Source: Parietaria judaica (lineage: Eukaryota > Streptophyta > Magnoliopsida > Rosales > Urticaceae). From it: DNA of 64,000 nt. Shown here piece by piece: positions 33,973 through 45,615 of this stretch (the first letter of the stretch is position 1; each line of letters starts with the position of its first letter). A program made the translations under genes and the position numbers. The notes beneath the pieces were generated by a model. The model ran no database searches, was not told the DNA's origin, and saw only the letters and a list, made by a program, of their open reading frames with translations. The stretch is from positions 253,001-317,000 of the forward strand of contig OX940863.1 in the NCBI GenBank assembly GCA_954871525.1. Reading direction: 5' to 3'.

Positions 33973-36125
33973 GGTGAACCATATATGGATTTTTTTTTTT
34001 TTTTTTTTAACTTCAATATGCAAGTGCTTGAAGTTAGATTTTGTGCTAGAAAAAACTTCAAGAAAAAATTTTGACGTTAGATTTTGTGCTAAAGTATCTG
34101 GTCGCTTGTCCTAAACCGGTATTCTATGTATTAAGTTTTTGAAGTTGTATGATAAATTTTTAAGCTCTTTTGGTTGGTGGTTTTTGTCTGTTTTTTCAGA
34201 TTTTTGGATCGAAGAAGAAATAGTAGGTCCGGTTGTGTTAGGTGTACAAAAAATCCAACGACAACGTGAAGGCAAGTGTTAGAGGTGGAGGCTCTTGGCA
34301 GGATTGTGTATATTGTAATTTTTCCTGACACATGTATCCCAAGAACACATGCTTCCAACTCTATGCTCGTGTTTCTGACTTGGTTAGTACATCCGATTCT
34401 CTACTCATTGTAACTCTTTTTAATTCATAGGAATCAATTCAAGCGATTATATGATTTTTTATTTACTACAACCAGTATCAATTCTTCAACATGATACGAT
34501 ACGATTTGTTAGAAATGATTTATTTTTTGCCTTAACATATTTAAAGTAGGTGAGGTGTTGTTTTTGTTACTCCTTTTCTCTAACAATTTAAGAAATTAAA
34601 CGGGAAAGGCATCGAGTTTATGAACGAGAAACTTAGTTATGTTTTGTATCTTTTTTTGGTCACATAATGGTTATTGTCGAAGGATAAACATACAAGAGGG
34701 TGCTTCAATCATTTTGAGAGATTGGGCTGTCTGGCTCTCTTTCTTGTTTTTCTGTACTGGGCTGGGTTGTAGGTCGGCTGATCTTAGACCACTCTCGTTT
34801 TTGTATTGTAATCTTCGGTCAATACATCTTTATTGTTCCTTTTACAAAAAAAAAAAAAATCATTGGGATGACGCTGAAAAAATCATTTCCTATTGTGATA
34901 TTTTGTGGACACTTTCTGGACCGAGTCTTTTTAACAGTAATCTCTGTTCGGTGCGAGCCACTTGATCTCTATCACAAACGAGCGCCGGTTAGTTTTTGTC
35001 AAGGTTGGCGAAGTTGCGTATTTGAGATTGGATTTTAGGTTGTATTGGATTATGGTTAAAATGTTAGATCTGAAATCCATCAGAAACTTTGATGAGTGGA
35101 TCTGATTTTCATTTTGTGCTTTGGTTGGCTGAGCAATCAAGAAAGAAGATGAGGATTGTGTGTTGTGGTTTTTGCAGGCTTTGGTGAAAGGATTTAACCA
35201 ATTTTGAAGTTAAAAACACTTGTAAGCAGAGAAAGAGTGCTTGCTTCAAGATGTTAAGAGGTAAATATGTTACAGGGGAAGACTAGACTTGCAATTGTTA
35301 GTTGAGTATGATGTAAATTCAAGTTTAGGCTTTTCTCTCGCGTGTCGTCTTTCTTCGTGTGAGTGTCAACTCGAATTCATGTTAAGAAAGCGTTTTTTTA
35401 TGAAAAAACTGCACGCCAAAGTTGAATGAAAATTTCGCATGGTATGATACGACTTGAATATATTTTTACATTCTACAAAATATATCTTACAAAATATCTT
35501 TCGACTAGAACTAATTCTTCATCAGTCATTCTTGGTGTGTTATGTTGAAATTTGAGTTTTAAAAATCTTCAAAACCTAAATCCATCCTAGATTCTTCGAG
35601 CGTCACAATTTGATTAAGTTTCAAAACTTTATTTTATGACGAAGATTAATGTCATTTTAATGAGATTCTTAGTGTGCGGCGATTATAATGAGATGAACTT
35701 AGCGTATCAATTGAAAAAAAAAAACTATGGTTTAAATAATTCTATTTGAATATAAAATTGTTTAAATAAAATCCAAGGTGGGAGTCAGATGTATCCAAAA
35801 TCGAGAACATATAGCTAAAAACATTTAGCTATATCTATATAAGATGGATAGTCTTGAATCATAATAATTATAATAATAATAATAATAAGTCACTCGCTCA
35901 CTGACTTGTACAATAAACTTATTATGTCAGTATGATACACTCTTAAATTGATTTGTTTTGTATTTTACTGCTGCTCTCTCTTTTCTCTTCTTAGAAAACT
36001 TAAAACCAACCAACCCCGCCATATACTTATCTTCCTCTTTTACCCCCCTTCGACTCTTTCTATTTACTCCCCCATCTCCAAAATTTTGAAGAAAAAAATT
36101 GAGTAATATATATTATAATAGTCAA
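33973..36125. other. Convergent intergenic region between HUA2 and the LysM gene
   Basis: HUA2 3' UTR is expected in the first few hundred bases, with a near-duplicated phrase (GTTAGATTTTGTGCTA at about 34034 and 34076). Near 34700-34860 lies a retro-like tail (TTTTTGTATTGTAATCTTCGGTCAAT... then A14). The rest is AT-rich without genes. The frame at 34639-34965 covers the tail and is not a credible gene. Confidence 0.55.
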
Positions 36126-37865
36126 TCAATCAAGAGCTGCTTTGCTTCTCCGACCTGTAATTGGTGGCAACCCATCGAATATAGGCTTTCCAATCGCAGA
36201 TGTTGTGAAGCTTTGAACATCCGGTTTCAAACTCCACTTCGAAGCTGACCAAATCGACATCGACCCGCCATTTTCGGGTTCTTGTAAGCTTGGAGTGCTC
36301 GAAGACTTTCTTACTCCTAAAAATCCGTCAGCTATGAAGGAGTCTCCCATGCCAACCGGTATTTGATTCAGCCCACCATTTTCAACGTCCGAAGCCATGG
36401 CAGAACGATTACCGGCTTTGGTCCTAAGAGCCAATTGCTTCCCTGTTATTGATGAAAACCCGCCGCTGCTACCACTGCTATCTTCTAGAAGCTTCTCCGG
36501 GGTACGAGAAAAGTCGGTTTCAGATTTCTGACGCCTTCTAATGAGCTTCTCACTCCATTTATCTGGGTCTCCATTCGCTTCTGAAACCGTCAACGTGTCG
36601 GGAGTTTCACCCTTTTCGTCTGAATACCCGTTGACAAAGCTTTTTGACTTCCTCTGATGCTCCTGAAAAGTGTCTGCAACTCCATCGTCTAAATAATTTG
36701 GGATTCCTTTTCTGTATACGGACATTTCAATGGATTCGGAGCTAGATTGCCTGTGCTTCGATTTAAGACCATAGTAACCTTGTAAAGAGCTCATGGCAGG
36801 TGAGACCTGTCGCTGAGGAGACTTGACTCGGAGAGACTGAAATGAGTCGAATAAATCACGGTGAATCCTTGGTGGTGGACTTTGCTCACAACTACTTGGC
36901 CTGCAAAAAAGATTCAGCGCATTGAAGTTGAGCCTAACAATATCAAGCAAGATATATCTGCCAAGAAAGTGTCGAATCCTAGTATCGCCAATTAAAGAAA
37001 AGAAGTCAAGACATTAATGCCGTGACTTTCAAAATTACTTAAGCATGACAAATGGAGCATATCACGACATGAACATACAGGCTCAAGGATTGGAATCTAT
37101 AAACCACTTACAAGAAGGCAATTCCTAGGAAATCAAACATCATGGAGATGCAAAGAAAATATAAATGTAACGTTAACAATATAAGAATCTGAGTAACCCA
37201 TGTAATGTAGTCCGTAAGCACTCATCGAATGGAAGACAACGTCTATGAAACTGAATGTGTCATGTAATGTACTATAAAAGCCACAGACAGTTGTAGACTA
37301 TGCAACTTTCTAAACTGCAGTGCAGGCGACAAGTAAACATGAAGTAGGGAACTTAAGAAAGCGTTGATCACATTCATACAACAAGGTGGCGATATAGAAG
37401 TACTCTTTAACAATGGCATGGCAGGAAGAGAGTGATTACCGGGAAATGGAGGCGTTGGTTAGACACGGGGAAGGAGGGTGTCTTCCAGGTAATGGAATCT
37501 GAATAGACTTGAGGGCAAACATCTGAAGATCCGTGACGAGACCATTCATCTTCTTTATGTCCACAACCTAGAAGAATAAACAAAATAAGAACCCAGAACC
37601 GAATCAAGAAAAGAAATGATGAAGGTGAATCACAAATCAGGATTAGTACCTCAACGCCGTACTTGATGGCAACGCCTGCGAGAGTGTCCATCTTGGAAAC
37701 CGTGTGTTGGATGTAGCCCACAGGCGATGAAGAAATCGGAAACGCTGAAGGAGAAGAAGAAGAAGAAGAAGAAGCGGCATTGCAGTCGCGATTGGGTTCT
37801 CTGTCGCAGAATACATCGGTAGAGGGAATCCCTACCCCATTTCGATTCCGAATATCTCTCTCCAT
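36126..37865 (-). CDS. LysM-domain protein (AT5G23130 type)
   Basis: Three exons on the minus strand: 37865-37650, 37567-37440 and 36900-36126, 372 residues. A single LysM motif spans about residues 51-96 (YIQHTVSKMDTLAGVAIKYGVEV, split by intron 1, then VDIKKMNGLVTDLQMFALKSIQIPLPG). The remainder is Ser- and Pro-rich, basic and probably disordered, with an SSSSTPSL-like phospho-site region. There is no signal peptide or membrane segment, so it is likely intracellular, like eukaryotic single-LysM proteins of the LysMD1/2 kind, whose roles are unclear; chitin perception is not implied. The N terminus has a run of serines encoded by a GAA/TTC repeat. Neighbours HCF136 and HUA2 match the Arabidopsis arrangement. 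Confidence 0.88.
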
Positions 37866-39407
37866 CTGCAGGAGAGGAGAGGAGAGGAGAGGAGAGGAGA
37901 GAAATTGGGATTCGAAACAGAATCAAGAGAAGAGGACCTAGATCGATCGATCGATGGATGGATCGATCGAGAAAGAATGCTAAATGGTGGTGGTGGTGGT
38001 CGGAGAAGAAGAAGAAGAAGCAGTTGGTCCTCTCTCTTCTCTCCTCCTCATCTTCGATTCTTTCTTTCTTCTATCTAACAACACTTTAATTTAATTAAAT
38101 TAAATAATTAGCCCAATTTCTAATCCAGCTCAATTGACGATTTTGCCCTCCATGTCGGTTCAAGAAAGTGGAGATTTTTTAAGAGTTTTATTTTGTCTTG
38201 TTGGATTTATTTCTTGTTTAGGGTTTTAAAGAGGTTTTTTTTTTTTTATTAATATTAAGCTTAGGATATTAAATATAATCAGAGGCGTATTGATTGAAAA
38301 TAATTATCTTTGTTAATTCCTTAGAATTTGATGATGACTATTCTTGCATTGCATTATCGGTGTGGTGGCAACAATGTCGTTTTCCCTCCTAAAATAAAAG
38401 AAATGTATTTATGTTGTATTAGAAAAGATTATCAATTTATTATAATCCACCATTACCAATTACTAAGATAATTCGCCTGCCTTGTTTGTGGGTGTCGTAT
38501 ATTTGGTTTGGATATGTCAAGATTGCCCTTTGCCTCTTCTTTCCATTCTATTACCGCCAATTTATTTATACGTATCATGTATATGATGAGTTACATCAAT
38601 TTCGCTTGCTACTGAAACTTATAGTCTACAAATAAATAGTCACACCCACGCGTTTGGCTGAAGAAAATAAAATAAAATTGTATTTTACACCCGATTTGAT
38701 GCAATTTTTTTCCTCTGTGGTTTATTATACTAAAATATTAAAATCAGGATTTGGAGAGTTTAGAAAACTGAAATCCTCCCTCAAAAAATAAAAAGAAGGT
38801 CCCCGGTTTCACCCCGGATCAAAATCAATTGCAATTCTAGTGAAAAATGAAATAGCAGAATGATGGGTTTTGGTGTGCCTACTCTACTCTACTAGTAGTA
38901 GTAATCATGCATTGCATTTGCGGCGTTGATAAAGTTGGCAGCTTTATTCGAGAAAAGAGAAACAGCTTGGAGACGAGTATATTTATTTATTTGTTTTATA
39001 GCCAAACGTTCGAAATAAACGAGTTTCGCAATTTATAAAGTTAATAACAACATTGCTAGTTTCACAAACAAAACTTTTATATATAAGTATAGTCGTCGGT
39101 GCATAAGAGTGGATATTCACATTTTAGCGATTACAATACACATAATATAATAAAGGTCTTCTCTTCTCTTCTCTTCTCTTCTCAGCAGTATTTGTATTTG
39201 ATTTGATTTGATTTGATGTGCCACACCAGATGTGCATGTGGGTACAAAATTGCAAGCAAATCTGCAAATACCAAACACCACTCAATTTCAATTCCATTCC
39301 TTTCTTCAACATGTAATTGTACCCCACTTTCTTTTTTATACATTATTTCTGGTTCACAAACTCCAAGGGGTCATTTCAATACTTACCGCAGAATTATATA
39401 CAACTTG
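37866..39407. other. LysM gene 5' region and HCF136 3' side
   Basis: Immediately upstream of the LysM gene (its leader, minus strand) are a GGAGA pentamer tract (37870-37900), GATC/GATG repeats (37943-37971), and GGT and GAA runs. 38100-39400 is AT-rich with TTCTC (39158-39182) and TTGAT (39196-39216) tracts; the last part would be HCF136 3' UTR. Confidence 0.55.
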
Positions 39408-42242
39408 TTATCCAAGATACCGTAGTAGCACTCCGTCGTTGCCCAGCACGAATCCCGTCTTATCATTGATAAACCTGTACCGGTAAATTGCGAATATTAA
39501 GCAGCTTGCAAACAATTGAAAGTATAAGCCTTTATGAGATGCGTAGTTTTGAACCCTTTTTTTTCCCCTTTCTACAACTAAATGTTAGTTTTTGTAGTTA
39601 GAACCTATGAGACTATGACCTATATATATATATACCCATCATAATGAACATCACATTTTTCAAACTCTTACCAAAGAAACCTGAAACTCTACTTTCGTGT
39701 AAGATATTAAGAGGGCTTGTACCCTATTTCATTTATTGACAACGAAGCTTGTAAACTCTCTCTCTCTCTTACATATATGATATATCTTTCTTCTCTGTCA
39801 CTTTCATTCCATGGGCAACCAAAAGCAGCAATTTTACATAGGATTGGATCTTTTTCTTCTGGCATCATGACATCAACGAGGAGCAAAAAAAAAAATAGAG
39901 GAAAAGTAAGCTCGTCTTTTGAGGTGAGACCTTTGAGTAGATAGGTAAAAATATGTATGCCCTATAGTATTTATTTGACAAGCGAGATACTATTATATGC
40001 AACTTGTGCCACACAAGACGCAAGAAGGCAACTACGTACGTACTCCCACGCCGACATTCCAAAAAGGGCTTTATGGAGGCTTTGAAGGATCATCAATTCA
40101 ACACCCTTTGTTCTTTCTTTCTTCTACTTTTTTGGGGAAATTATTAATCCAGCTTTAAAGTTAGCATGATCTCTCTAAGAAGCAATACTTCCTCCTCCCA
40201 ACAAACACCGATTTGAAAATAATAATGAAAAAGATCAAGCAAAACAATGAAGGGTCTATATGAACTAACTTTACTGAGTATAGATTTGCAGCAATGTTAT
40301 CAGCGGCTTTATCACGGATCCACGTTCTGCCACCATTGGTAGATCTCAATAGTATTCCGCTTCCGCCGGCTGCCCACGCTTCCTCCTGAAACGGTAGTGA
40401 AATCTTAGAATTACTTATGAACAAATTCTTATTGCATGAATAAAAATGTTGCATCTTTCTGCAGTTCGTCGAAGCGCTAGTGAAGTGATAAAGCTCTAAC
40501 ATTTGAACGGTATCCAACATCAAGAATCCCAAAACCACGGCTTTGTACAGTCGCTTCTTCAAAATCTTCGGTTATCTGCAATCATCAAATGTTTTCTTCA
40601 GCAACACAATAAAAATGTTTTCCATTTCACTGTCTATTAAATTCACCAGATCATAAAAAGAACTATAATGTCGTCATCAATTACCTCTTTACCCTTGCTG
40701 AGAAAAAGTCCACCACCGCGAACAAGAAGCCAAAGACCGCCATCAGCTCTCCAGCCCATGTTTTGAATTCTTCTTGCAACTGCTCTGTTGTGCGGTTGCC
40801 AGTATGGCTGAAAATGCATAGAGCAAAATATGAGAGTATAATCCGGTTTTTTCTGATATCAGTTATTATGATCCTTTGTTAAGTTTCCAATAAGAGTTTA
40901 AGGGATAGTAAGAAGGAGAATGTAACCTGCCCCGGTTCCCAAGTCAAGAAGAAGTTACCACGGCTTGAGACAGCAACATATTTCCCATCTGGTGAGCGGT
41001 TCACGGTGTTAAAAGTTCCTGTGTAATAACTTGCCCCGCTAATTCCACTAGAAACTGTTCTGCATATGCGACGAGGGTAAAATGAATAATCTGAGCGGAG
41101 ATAAGCATATATATTGCTAGTGAAGGAGAGTGGTTCCTTTTCTTTTCTTTTTTTGATAAAAAATGGTTCTTTCTCTAATAGAGCTAGGCTTCTGCACATT
41201 AAGAATGGAGGGAAAATATTTCATGATACAAAAACCAAACACTGACACCAGCCTAAACGAGGACGACAGTGTATCATGCATTATCTAAGAGCGCCAAATT
41301 CAAATTTCTGGATCTTATCTCCACTAATTTCAAGCTACAAAAAAAATCAAACTTCATTGAAACAGTCTAGCAGAAGAAAAAAAGAAAAAAAAAACCTGTT
41401 TAAAGTAGCGGAAACAGTCTCTTGAATCGCAGCCTTCCAGTTGTAACCCTTGTTGGAGGTAACATAAATTGCACCTTGGTCAGTGACCATCTCTGCACTC
41501 TCTTCACCAGTTGCCTTTATGTAGACCTGCAGAACAGAAATTGAGAAATAAGCAACGATATTCAGAATCAAACCCCATTACAATCCCAATTATTACTTGC
41601 GAAGAACAGCAACAGCATATATTCAAGGATCAAGCATAGAAGATTACCATATCTCCAGGGAGTTGGGAGCTAAGCGGTATTCTTTTCCAGTTTTGGCCAG
41701 CATCAGGCGTGTATAAGAGGATCGCAGGCTTGCCAACAATCCACCCTTCCTTCCCCTTGAAGCTGATGGCGTTGAACCGGTAGTTGAAATCCTCGTCTTC
41801 CGCTGACGGTATCGACCGCGGAGCCCACGTGTTGCCGCCGTCTTTCGTCTCCAAAAGGGTTTGCCTCGTCCCCAAGAGAAAACCTACCATGGACGAAAAG
41901 CCTCAATGCTCACTCACTCAGTCTTTGCAAATAAACAGAAGAAATTCACGACTGACCGTGATTGGGATCCTCAGGCACGAAAGCGATATCGAGAAGAACA
42001 ACACCGGGATCAATGGGCAGGTACACTCTCTCCCACTCGGAGAGCGCGTCCTCCGCCTTCGCCGGGAGAAGTGGAGCGGCAGCCACCGAGAGAGATACCG
42101 AGGCGATGAAGCGCCTCCGACAGACCGAATCAGGGGAAGAAGAAGCAGCTTTGGGAATGAAGCGGCGCGGTGGTCTGGGGAGGATGACAGGCTTGGAGCA
42201 GTGGGCGAGTTGCAGAGACGCCATTGCCATTGCCATCGCCAT
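39408..42242 (-). CDS. HCF136: Photosystem II stability/assembly factor HCF136
   Basis: Eight exons on the minus strand: 42242-41957, 41883-41648, 41526-41396, 41059-40927, 40807-40685, 40575-40501, 40385-40270 and 39474-39408, 388 residues (Arabidopsis about 403). HCF136 is a YCF48-type beta-propeller in the thylakoid lumen that helps assemble the early D1/D2-cytochrome b559 photosystem II complex. The N terminus is a bipartite transit peptide: basic Ser/Pro-rich stroma-targeting part, then twin-arginine [17 protein letters not shown] and the cleavage-like AKA before [10 protein letters not shown]. Repeated sensor motifs include [24 protein letters not shown] and STNGGRTW. The product ends in GVLLRYLG. 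The last exon is separated by an 795-bp intron, easy to miss. Confidence 0.95.
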
Positions 42243-42364
42243 CGAGGAAGGAACGGTTGCTTCTCTTATCTCTCTTTTTTATTTTATCCACTCAACTCAA
42301 CCGGATAAAGTACCAATAGTTTTGTATCAAATATAATTACTGGATACAAGGTTGACACCGACCT

Positions 42365-42437
42365 GGGGATGTAGCTCAGATGGTAGAGCGCTCGCTTAGC
42401 ATGCGAGAGGCACGGGGATCGATACCCCGCATCTCCA
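42365..42437 (+). tRNA. tRNA-Ala (AGC)
   Basis: 73 nt. The acceptor stem pairs GGGGATG with CATCTCC (one G-T type pair) and ends in discriminator A. D-arm GCTC...GAGC, anticodon stem-loop CTCGC-TTAGCAT-GCGAG with anticodon AGC at 42398-42400, and T-arm CGGGG-ATCGATA-CCCCG. The sequence is the standard plant nuclear tRNA-Ala, without intron. It lies just upstream of HCF136 on the opposite strand; a short T run (TTCTTTTTATTT) follows as a weak polymerase III stop. Confidence 0.97.
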
Positions 42438-42586
42438 TCTTCTTTTTATTTAATTAATTATCTTGCAAGTGAACACACGCATTTGATTTGATTTGTTTTG
42501 TTTTGTTTTGTTTATATATGAATGAATACTGAATGGAATCCATCAAGAGAGAGAGAGACATACATACATACATCGCTGGTGTGCAA

Positions 42587-42632
<46 letters not shown>

Positions 42633-43478
42633 ATTAATATTAATATTATGGGATTTCAAATCAACAGGAGTAGTAACAAGAAATTGACTTATTGCAAGTA
42701 AGTAATGATCACATCATCATACATACATACGTTATGCTATATTATATTATTAATTTACACACAGTATATGTATACGAATACGATCGATCATTGGTCTCTT
42801 CTTGTAATAATAATAATACGTACGTATTATTATTATTATTATTCATTGATAAAAAAAAAAATATGTAGTGTCGTCGTCGTCGGTGCATGCAGCAGTGTGG
42901 TACCTCATCCTCATCCTCATCCTCATCCTCATCCTCATCCTTATTCACTCACAGGATTAACGTTGGAATTGGATTACAGAGCAGAGCAGCGTTGACCAAG
43001 TCGTCGCTCTGCAAATGCAAACCAGAGACTCAAATGGCCAAACCCATCACCTACTTAGATCATTCTCTTCTCACATCATCATCAACAGGATACTTAATTA
43101 CTTGATACTAATTTTAAATTCTAATAATATTCTTCATGCATATATATATATATATATAAACGCAAACATGATCAAATATTATTTCGAAAGATAATTGGAG
43201 TGTTTTTTAATCATATCAAAATCTGAAAATTATATATAGATCGATAACAAGAGAATGAATGGATGTTTCACTGAAGATTGTTACACACAGACAGACACAG
43301 GAGGAATCATCATTTTTTTATTTTATGCTTGCTATTACACTTGCAATGCAAAACACTGATTACGAGTAATATAATATTTATATGTTAATTTGTCATATTT
43401 GAAGATTGTATATATCAATGATATACAAAATTATAATTTGTATATACTCAACCATATAATATATATATTGAGGTGCAG
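42438..43478. other. Simple-repeat-rich intergenic DNA
   Basis: Contains (ATT)n at about 42588-42630, a second (ATT)n near 42825-42842, a (TCATCC)n run at 42904-42940 and (TA)n at 43139-43158. The first exon expected for the cellulase pseudogene that follows was not found here. Confidence 0.7.
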
Positions 43479-45379
43479 ATTGATCTAGTTGGAGGGTACT
43501 ACGACGCAGGGGACAACCTGAAGCTAGGGTTTCCTCTGGCATTCACCATCACCATGCTTTCATGGAGCACCATAGAGTTCACCCACAAACTCAAAACCAC
43601 TAACGAGCTCTCCAACGCCCTCGCGGCCATCAAATGGGGCACTGACTACCTCGTCAAAGCCCACCCTGAACCCAACGTCCTCTACGGCGAGATCGGCAAC
43701 CCCGACTTCGACCACCAGTGCTGGCAGAGGCCCGAGGACATGACCACACCGAGGACGACTTTCAGGATTGACGCCCAACATCCCGGCTCCGATCTCGCCG
43801 CTGCAGCTTTTGCGGCGGCCTCCATTGCGTTCCGGGACTCAAACCCTAGCTATGCTTCCATGCTTCTCATCCATGCACGTCAGGTATGCGTTTGCTTTTT
43901 GCTACGTCACACACACTGACACACATACAAAACAAAGTATCACTCACACAAGTGCACATATACACATACATAGACGAACATATATATATATATATATTGG
44001 GATGAATGAAAGAAATCTTGATAACGAACCGGTATATTGCAGGATTAATTGTATTTTCGGCCTTGGTTTATTAAGATTTCAACGTACCGTTTGTAAAACC
44101 GGTTTTCTGTTAGCCAGCAAAAACTGCTAAACATTGTGTTTTCGTTACCGGTTTTGAGTTGATAACCGGTAAATAATCGTACTATAATACCATTCACAGT
44201 AAGTTAAACCGAGTTGATCTTTTCCTCAACCTCTAATATGTGGATTCACTAGTGCATCTTTGCTGTTGAAATTTCCGTGACGAATTTGATCGATTGTTTT
44301 AACTTTTAATAATGAGGATTAACGATTTGAAAATGTGTTGGTTTTTGCTCAGAAAAACCCAGGACTTTATCATAACAGCATCCCTGAGGCAGCCAAAATC
44401 TATGCTAGTAGTGGCTATCATCATCATATACATTACAATACAAATGTATTATGTGTTTAATATACTTTGTGGTGTAATGAAGGACGAGTTAATTAACGTG
44501 GGGTGCCACGTGGCTTCATCGTGCAACCAATGATGAAATGTAGTTGGACATCACATCATCGTTGCCAACTCTGCCCAAAGTGGCCCCAGAACCACCTTCT
44601 CCTGGGACGACAAGTTTGTGGGTGCTCAGCTCTTGGCTGCAAAGGTGATTGATTAATTATATAAAATATTAATTATTTTAGGTCAAAATCAAATTAATAT
44701 TTTGATTATTTATGGTGCAGCTTGTTTTAGAGGGCTCGGTGAAGGGGTCAGCGGCGCTGAGAGCGACGCCGCGGAGTTCATATGCAGCTGCATTCAGAAA
44801 GGAACCACCAACTTCAAGAAAACTCCGGGCGGTTTGCTCTGGTTCCTGCCGTGGAACAACGTTCAATACACTGCGGCCGCCACGTTTGCGACCACCGTAT
44901 ACTCCAAATACCTCGCCGCCAATCATGCCTCGCTGCAATGCGCCGGGGGAACTGTTGCCCCATCGGACCTCATCGCGAGCGCTCGATCTCAGGTATGAAG
45001 AACTACTTAATTATGTTACTCTTTTACTTTGAGGGGTTACACTGAGTTGATGATGAGTTTCTGGTTGTTGGTGGATTATATCTTGGGTGTGAACCCCAAA
45101 CGCATGAGTTACATGGTCCGAATTTTCCGAAGCAAGTTCACCACAGAGGAGCGTCCATTGTGTCGGTGAAGAAGAATCCGGAGCCGGTAAGCTGCAAAGG
45201 GGGGTTCGACGCTTGGTTCAACAAAAACGAACCGAACCCCAACGTACGTATTGGATGGTGCCGTGGTTAGTCCGGATGAGAACGACGGCTATTCAGACGT
45301 CAGGTCAAACTACCAATTCGCAGAGCCCACAACTGTCACTAGTGCGCCGCTCGTCGGTGTTTTTGCTCACTTCACTTGA
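43479..45379 (+). pseudogene. GH9 endo-1,4-beta-glucanase pseudogene
   Basis: Pieces of a glycoside hydrolase family 9 cellulase appear in order: 43479-43883 ([20 protein letters not shown] ... [15 protein letters not shown] ... PGSDLAAAA), about 44352-44415 (GLYHNSIPEAAKIYASSGY), about 44575-44644 (TTFSWDDKFVGAQLLAAK), 44721-44992 (KKTPGGLLWFLPWNNVQYTA, TVAPSDLIASARSQ) and about 45075-45379 ([54 protein letters not shown]). Exon 1 with signal peptide and the DELLWAA region are missing. There are frameshifts near 44750, near 45115 and at a CGTA duplication near 45244. The catalytic-region DAGD is present, but the gene cannot make a full enzyme. It is a paralogue of the gene at 62539. Confidence 0.88.
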
Positions 45380-45615
45380 ATCTAATTTTTGTACTAATAA
45401 TAATTACTCGTATTCTCATGTTTTTCTTGGAAAAAGTTGCAACGACTGGTATTGAGAAAAATAAGCCATGAAAGAAATGAATATCTATACAAGATGATCT
45501 ACTCCATGTATTCTATCTACACAATCAGAGATACTCTATTCACAAACCGGACTCTTTGAATGGCGGTAATTCTTTCCTAAAGAAAGCTGCAGAGAATCCA
45601 AGATGATAGCTGTTT

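Noticed and set aside
34639..34965. A small gene between HUA2 and the LysM gene
   Set aside because: The frame covers a retroelement-like tail with an A run and shows no domain.
42705..43105. Small plus- and minus-strand frames around 42.7-43.1 kb
   Set aside because: They translate ATT and TCATCC simple repeats and have no homology.
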